Of a stretch of 9,843 nt of DNA, positions 6,468 through 9,843 are shown one piece after another. The translations under genes and the position numbers were made by a program. Source of the stretch: SBBV01 sp036555425 (lineage in GTDB: Bacteria; Pseudomonadota; Alphaproteobacteria; Bin65); contig DATBLL010000177.1 of assembly GCA_036555425.1 (NCBI GenBank), forward strand, positions 1-9,843. Reading direction: 5' to 3'. Numbering within the stretch: position 1 is the first letter of the stretch; every line of letters begins with the position of its first letter. Under the pieces are notes generated by a model. It had not been told where the DNA came from. It worked only from the letters and a program-made list of their open reading frames with translations, and ran no database searches.

Positions 6468-7694
6468 TCAGATCCGCACGCGCATCTCCAGCATCCCGCG
6501 CGTCAGGATCGAGTCCGACCAGGGCGGGTTGGGATCGGCGAGCGCCAGGCGCGGGAAGCGGCGGAGGACGCGCGGAAACGCGATCTGGCCCTCGAGCCGC
6601 GCGAGCGGCGCGCCGGTGCAGAAATGGATGCCGTAGCCGAACGTCACATGCTCGCCGGCGTTGCTGCGGCCAAGATCGAAGCGGTCGGGATCGGCGAAGA
6701 CGCGCGGGTCGCGGTTGGCCGCGCTCATGAAGAGGAAGACGCGCTCGCCCTTGCCGATGCGCTGCCCGTGCCACTCGAAATCCTGGGCGGCCACGCGCAC
6801 CATCGAGAGCGAGGGGCCGTCATAGCGCAGCATCTCCTCGACGGCGTTCTCGACACGGCGCGCGTCGTCGATATGCGCGCGGAATTCTCCGAGCGCGTCG
6901 GGATCGCGCAAGAGGCAATAGAGCCCGTTGGCGAGAAGCTGCGTCGTCGTCTCGTGGCCGGCGAACAGCAGCAGCAGCGCCGTCGCCACGATCTCCTCGT
7001 GCGAGAGCCGGTCGTCCCGCTCGCGGGCGGCCAAGAGGGCAGCGGTCACATCGCTGCCGTCGCCCTCCACCGCGCGGCGGCGGATGAAATGGTCGAAATA
7101 GTCGCTCATCTCGGCCATGCCAGCGGCGGCGCGGCGGTACTTCTCGGGATTGGCGCGCGAGGTGAGCACGAACTGCGCCAGGTCGTCGGACCACTTTTTG
7201 AGCTTCTCGACGTCGGCGCGCGGCACGCCGAGCAGCTCGGCGATGACGGTCGCCGGCAGCGGGTAGGCGAACTCGCGGTGATAGTCGATCTTCCCGCCCT
7301 TCGCCTCGATCGCGTCGAGCAGCTCGTCGACGATGGCCGCGATGCGCGGCTTCAGGCTCTCGACCGCGCGGCTGGTGAACGCCTTGCTCATGAGGGCGCG
7401 CAGGCGCGTGTGCTGCGGCGGATCGTTGAACACGGCCCAGAGCGAGAGGTTCTCGCACAACGGCAGCACCAGCTCCTTCATCGCCGGCGCAAGCTGCGCG
7501 CAAAATGGCCGAATACGGTCCGATGACAGGCGCGGATCGCGGAACGCCGCGCGCACGTCGGCGTGGCGCGTCACCACCCAGGCGCCCATGCGCTCGGAGT
7601 GAAACACCGGCGCCGTCTCCTGGAGACGCCGCAGCACCGGATAGGGATCGGCGACGAAAGCCGGATCTTGATGGTCGAACGCGATGTCGGGCAT
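6468..7694 (-). CDS. Cytochrome P450 (bacterial class I type)
   Basis: This 408-residue soluble P450 is the usual length for bacterial monooxygenases fed by ferredoxin. It has DPPQHTRLR in the C helix (91-99) and AGHETT in the I helix (245-250), with the acid/Thr pair used in oxygen activation. The ExxR motif is EMLR (287-290), and the haem loop is FGYGIHFCTG, with Cys359 as the axial ligand. No membrane anchor is present. The substrate cannot be deduced; the motifs resemble the broad CYP107-like group, whose members hydroxylate varied small molecules. No ferredoxin or reductase gene is in the window, so redox partners must be encoded elsewhere. The start at 7694 lies 42 bases from the palindromic element, and the ribosome binding site is weak. 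It is divergent from the threonine-synthase-like gene. Confidence 0.95.
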   Translation of the reverse strand: MPDIAFDHQDPAFVADPYPVLRRLQETAPVFHSERMGAWVVTRHADVRAAFRDPRLSSDRIRPFCAQLAPAMKELVLPLCENLSLWAVFNDPPQHTRLRALMSKAFTSRAVESLKPRIAAIVDELLDAIEAKGGKIDYHREFAYPLPATVIAELLGVPRADVEKLKKWSDDLAQFVLTSRANPEKYRRAAAGMAEMSDYFDHFIRRRAVEGDGSDVTAALLAARERDDRLSHEEIVATALLLLFAGHETTTQLLANGLYCLLRDPDALGEFRAHIDDARRVENAVEEMLRYDGPSLSMVRVAAQDFEWHGQRIGKGERVFLFMSAANRDPRVFADPDRFDLGRSNAGEHVTFGYGIHFCTGAPLARLEGQIAFPRVLRRFPRLALADPNPPWSDSILTRGMLEMRVRI

Positions 7695-7703
7695 GGCTCG
7701 CCC

Positions 7704-7731
7704 ATTCTCGCTTGCGCTGGTAGAAGGTCAA
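7704..7731 (-). promoter_or_regulatory. Possible P450 promoter, nearly leaderless
   Basis: On minus, TTGACC (7731-7726) and GAGAAT (7709-7704) are separated by 16 bases. They match the -35 and -10 consensus at five and four of six positions. Transcription would begin within a few bases of the P450 start codon, giving an almost leaderless mRNA, which would fit the weak ribosome binding site. The pair lies outside the palindromic element. Weak evidence. Confidence 0.3.
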
Positions 7732-7736
7732 CATCA

Positions 7737-7863
7737 CCCCTCGCCCTGGGGCGAGGGGTCGACGCTCTCGCGCGCAGCGCGAGAGTGGCGGGGGTGAGGG
7801 GGAGACCTTCGAAAGCGAAGGTCCTCCCCCTCTCCCCCTGCCCCCTCGCCCCAGGGCGAGGGG
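7737..7863. repeat. 127-bp multi-hairpin palindromic element (MITE/REP-like)
   Basis: The element is bounded by two 22-base inverted copies. The left one is CCCCTCGCCC (7737-7746), TG, GGGCGAGGGG (7749-7758). The right one (7842-7863) is its exact reverse complement, with loop CA. Inside are two more hairpins. CTCTCGCGC-GCA-GCGCGAGAG occupies 7765-7785. GACCTTCG-AAAG-CGAAGGTC occupies 7804-7823, and its stem is extended by GAGGGGGA (7796-7803) against TCCCCCTC (7825-7832) with one bulged base. It fills most of the 181 bases between two divergent genes. The right end GAGGGG (7858-7863) falls in the ribosome-binding-site region of the following gene. No coding capacity is seen. It looks like a dispersed, non-autonomous repeat; copy number in the genome is unknown. 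Confidence 0.8.
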
Positions 7864-7875
7864 AACATTGGGCCC

Positions 7876-9087
7876 ATGACCGACCTCCCCACCTTCGTCA
7901 CCCATCTCGAATGCGGCTGGACCGGTGAACGTGTCGCCGCGGATCGGCTCCACAATCTCTCGCCCCAGGGCTATCCGCTGCTCGTGCGCTACGATCTCGC
8001 CGGCGTGGCGCGCGCGCTGACCAAGCAGAAGTTGAAGTCGCGGCCGCCCGAGCTCTGGCGCTATCGCGAGATGCTGCCCGTCCGCCGCGCCGAGAACATC
8101 GTGGCGCTCGGCGAGGTGATGACGCCGCTCATTCCGCTGGCGAAGCTGGCGCGCGGCAGCGAGGTATTGGTCAAAGACGAAGGCCGGCTGCCGACCGCGT
8201 CGTTCAAGGCGCGGGGCCTCGCGCTCGCGGTCAGCATGGCGAAGGAGCTGGGGGTGACGAAGATGGCGATGCCGACCAATGGCAATGCCGGCGCCGCGCT
8301 CGCCGCTTACGGCAGCCGCGCCGGCATCGAGACGATCGTCTTCTGCCCCGACGACACGCCGCAAGTGAACATGGCCGAGATCGCCGCCCAGGGCGCGCGG
8401 CTCTACAAGGTCAACGGTCTCATCAACGATTGCGGCAAGCTCGTCGGCGCCGGCAAGGAAGCGGCGGGTTGGTTCGACGTCTCGACCTTGAAGGAGCCCT
8501 ATCGCATCGAAGGCAAGAAGACGATGGGCCTCGAGCTGGCCGAGCAGCTCGATTGGCGCTTGCCCGATGCGATCTTCTATCCGACGGGCGGCGGCACCGG
8601 CCTCATCGGCATGTGGAAGGCCTTCGCCGAGCTCGAGGCGATCGGCTGGATCGGCAAGAAGCGCCCGAAGATGGTCGCGGTGCAGGCCGCCGGCTGCGCG
8701 CCCATCGTGCGTGCGTTCGAGCAAGGTACGCGCCGCGCCGAGGCTTGGGCGAACGCGCGCACGGTCGCCGCCGGCATCCGCGTGCCGGCCGCGATCGGCG
8801 ATTTCCTCATCCTCGACGCCGTGCGCGAAAGCGGCGGCTTCGCCATCGCCGTCGACGACGATGCGATCCTCGCCGCGCGCGACGAGGTCGGCCGCGAAGA
8901 GGGATTGTTGCTCTGCCCCGAAGGCGCCGCCACCTGGGCTGCGTACAAGGACGCGCTGGCGCAGGGGCTCGTCAAGAAAAGCGACCGCTGCTTACTGTTC
9001 AATTGCGCCGACGGGCGGAAATATCCGCTGCCCGATGCCGGCACCGCGCTTGACCGGCACGGCGCCATCGACTACGCGCGCCTCTAG
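7876..9087 (+). CDS. Threonine-synthase-like PLP-dependent enzyme
   Basis: This 403-residue protein is a fold-type II PLP enzyme of the threonine synthase family. These enzymes convert O-phosphohomoserine to threonine. The N-terminus HLECGWTGERV leads into NLSPQGYPLLVRYDL, as in the short archaeal/plant-like class. The Schiff-base lysine is Lys111 in PTASFKARG; PTNGNAGAA (133-141) and TGGGTGLIG (237-245) form the cofactor phosphate region. No homoserine dehydrogenase or kinase gene is nearby. The alphaproteobacterial threonine enzyme I know is a longer type (around 460 residues), so this may be a paralogue with another substrate; that is inference. GAGGGG at 7858-7863, the end of the palindromic element, is the only ribosome-binding-like site, 12 bases before the ATG. 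The thiolase gene follows 14 bases after the stop. Confidence 0.88.
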   Translation: MTDLPTFVTHLECGWTGERVAADRLHNLSPQGYPLLVRYDLAGVARALTKQKLKSRPPELWRYREMLPVRRAENIVALGEVMTPLIPLAKLARGSEVLVKDEGRLPTASFKARGLALAVSMAKELGVTKMAMPTNGNAGAALAAYGSRAGIETIVFCPDDTPQVNMAEIAAQGARLYKVNGLINDCGKLVGAGKEAAGWFDVSTLKEPYRIEGKKTMGLELAEQLDWRLPDAIFYPTGGGTGLIGMWKAFAELEAIGWIGKKRPKMVAVQAAGCAPIVRAFEQGTRRAEAWANARTVAAGIRVPAAIGDFLILDAVRESGGFAIAVDDDAILAARDEVGREEGLLLCPEGAATWAAYKDALAQGLVKKSDRCLLFNCADGRKYPLPDAGTALDRHGAIDYARL

Positions 9088-9101
9088 ATCGGAGAAATCT
9101 C

Positions 9102-9843
9102 ATGCGCGACGCCTACATCATCGGCGCCTTCACCACGCCGTTCGGCCGCTTCCACAATCGCTCGTACAAGGAGCTGACGCGCGAGGCCTATCTCGGGGCC
9201 ATCGCCGATGCCGGCCTTTCGAAGGGCGAAGGCATCGAGTTCGCCTATTTCAGCAATTGCGGCATGTGGGTCGACAACCAGGCCTGCATCCACGGCCAGG
9301 TCTGCTTCACGCCGCTGGTCAAGGAGGGGCTTTTTCCCGAGCGCGTGCCGATGATCAATGTCGAGGGCGGCTGCGCTTCCGGGCAGATGGCGCTGCACAG
9401 CGCGTGGAAGGACATCCTCTCCGGCCAATCGGAGATGACGCTCGCGATCGGGGTCGAGAAGCTCTACAACCCCGACCATCCCGAGAAGACGATGAACGCC
9501 TACAAGGCCGGCATCGATAACTTCGATGTGGCCGACTGGGAGGACTACTACACGAAGGCCGCGGCCAAGGGCGGGGTGACATTCGAGCCCGGCCCGAACC
9601 GCACGATCTTCATGGACACCTACGCGCTCCAGGCCGCGTATCACATGAAGAAGTACGGCACGACGCAGCGGCAGTTCGCGATCGCGGCCGCGAAGAACCA
9701 TGCGAACGGCGCGAAGAATCCGAAATCGCAGTACAAGTTCAATCTCTCGCCCGATCAGGTGCTCGCCGACCGCGCCGTGACGTTCCCGTTCACGCGCGCG
9801 ATGTGCGCGCCGGTCGGCGACGGCGCCGCGGCGCTGGTGCTGT
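9102..9843 (+). CDS. Thiolase family protein (SCP-x type), partial at window edge
   Basis: The open frame runs off the right edge after 247 codons. The sequence begins RDAYIIGAFTTPFGRF, as in acetyl-CoA acyltransferase-like proteins. The nucleophilic cysteine is in VEGGCASG (Cys91), and GDGAAALVL near the edge is a typical thiolase segment. The spacing and the VEGGCASGQMALHSA context fit the SCP-x/lipid-transfer thiolase branch, often linked to breakdown or modification of acyl-CoA or steroid-like substrates. The C-terminal Cys/His catalytic part lies outside the window, so activity cannot be judged. A clear GGAGAA ribosome binding site (9091-9096) precedes ATG 9102 by five bases. The 14-base gap to the preceding PLP enzyme suggests one transcript. 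Substrate unknown. Confidence 0.88.
   Translation, partial: MRDAYIIGAFTTPFGRFHNRSYKELTREAYLGAIADAGLSKGEGIEFAYFSNCGMWVDNQACIHGQVCFTPLVKEGLFPERVPMINVEGGCASGQMALHSAWKDILSGQSEMTLAIGVEKLYNPDHPEKTMNAYKAGIDNFDVADWEDYYTKAAAKGGVTFEPGPNRTIFMDTYALQAAYHMKKYGTTQRQFAIAAAKNHANGAKNPKSQYKFNLSPDQVLADRAVTFPFTRAMCAPVGDGAAALVL

Noticed and set aside
6138..7526. 462-codon open frame on plus opposite the cytochrome c and P450 genes
   Set aside because: It is the complement of two genes with intact haem motifs; no start signal or family features.
7737..7863. Clustered repeats read as a CRISPR array
   Set aside because: The repeats are inverted hairpins without regular direct repeats or unique spacers, and no cas gene is present.
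6820..8724. 634-codon open frame on minus overlapping the P450 and the PLP enzyme gene
   Set aside because: It runs across both the palindromic element and two genes with complete catalytic motifs; its composition is Arg/Ala-rich without recognisable domains.

Overview
The window is GC-rich, apart from an AT-richer first ~120 bases. It looks like chromosomal DNA of a high-GC alphaproteobacterium, perhaps near Rhodospirillales. The signs are a PAS_7-type histidine kinase, map and radC close together, an FNR/FixK-type box and GC-rich palindromic intergenic repeats. This placement is an inference from gene content and composition; no rRNA or marker comparison was possible.

Left part (1-2171): an AT-richer segment with short inverted repeats precedes a soluble PAS/HisKA/HATPase sensor kinase with no linked response regulator. 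A 579-base stretch without an intact gene follows. On the minus strand it holds a recognisable piece of the N-terminal cupin domain of an AraC-type regulator that lacks the rest of the protein.

Middle (2172-5836), all on plus: type I methionine aminopeptidase (map), a TPR lipoprotein, a RadC/JAMM-family protein 11 bases behind it, and a Tat-exported DUF6569 (ARPP-1) protein with its own strong ribosome binding site.

Right part (5837-9843): a convergent gap holds a 123-bp inverted-repeat element. Then, on minus, come a small lipoprotein cytochrome c with a near-perfect FNR/FixK box upstream and a bacterial cytochrome P450. A 127-bp, highly structured palindromic element fills most of the divergent gap between the P450 and a plus-strand pair: a threonine-synthase-like PLP enzyme and a thiolase (SCP-x type) cut by the window edge. 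The last two genes are 14 bases apart and probably co-transcribed.

I see no CRISPR array, tRNA, rRNA, transposase or phage gene, and no clear multi-gene novel system. The points most worth following are the two palindromic elements, the FNR-type control of the cytochrome, the decayed AraC gene, the exported DUF6569 protein, and the PLP enzyme/thiolase pairing.
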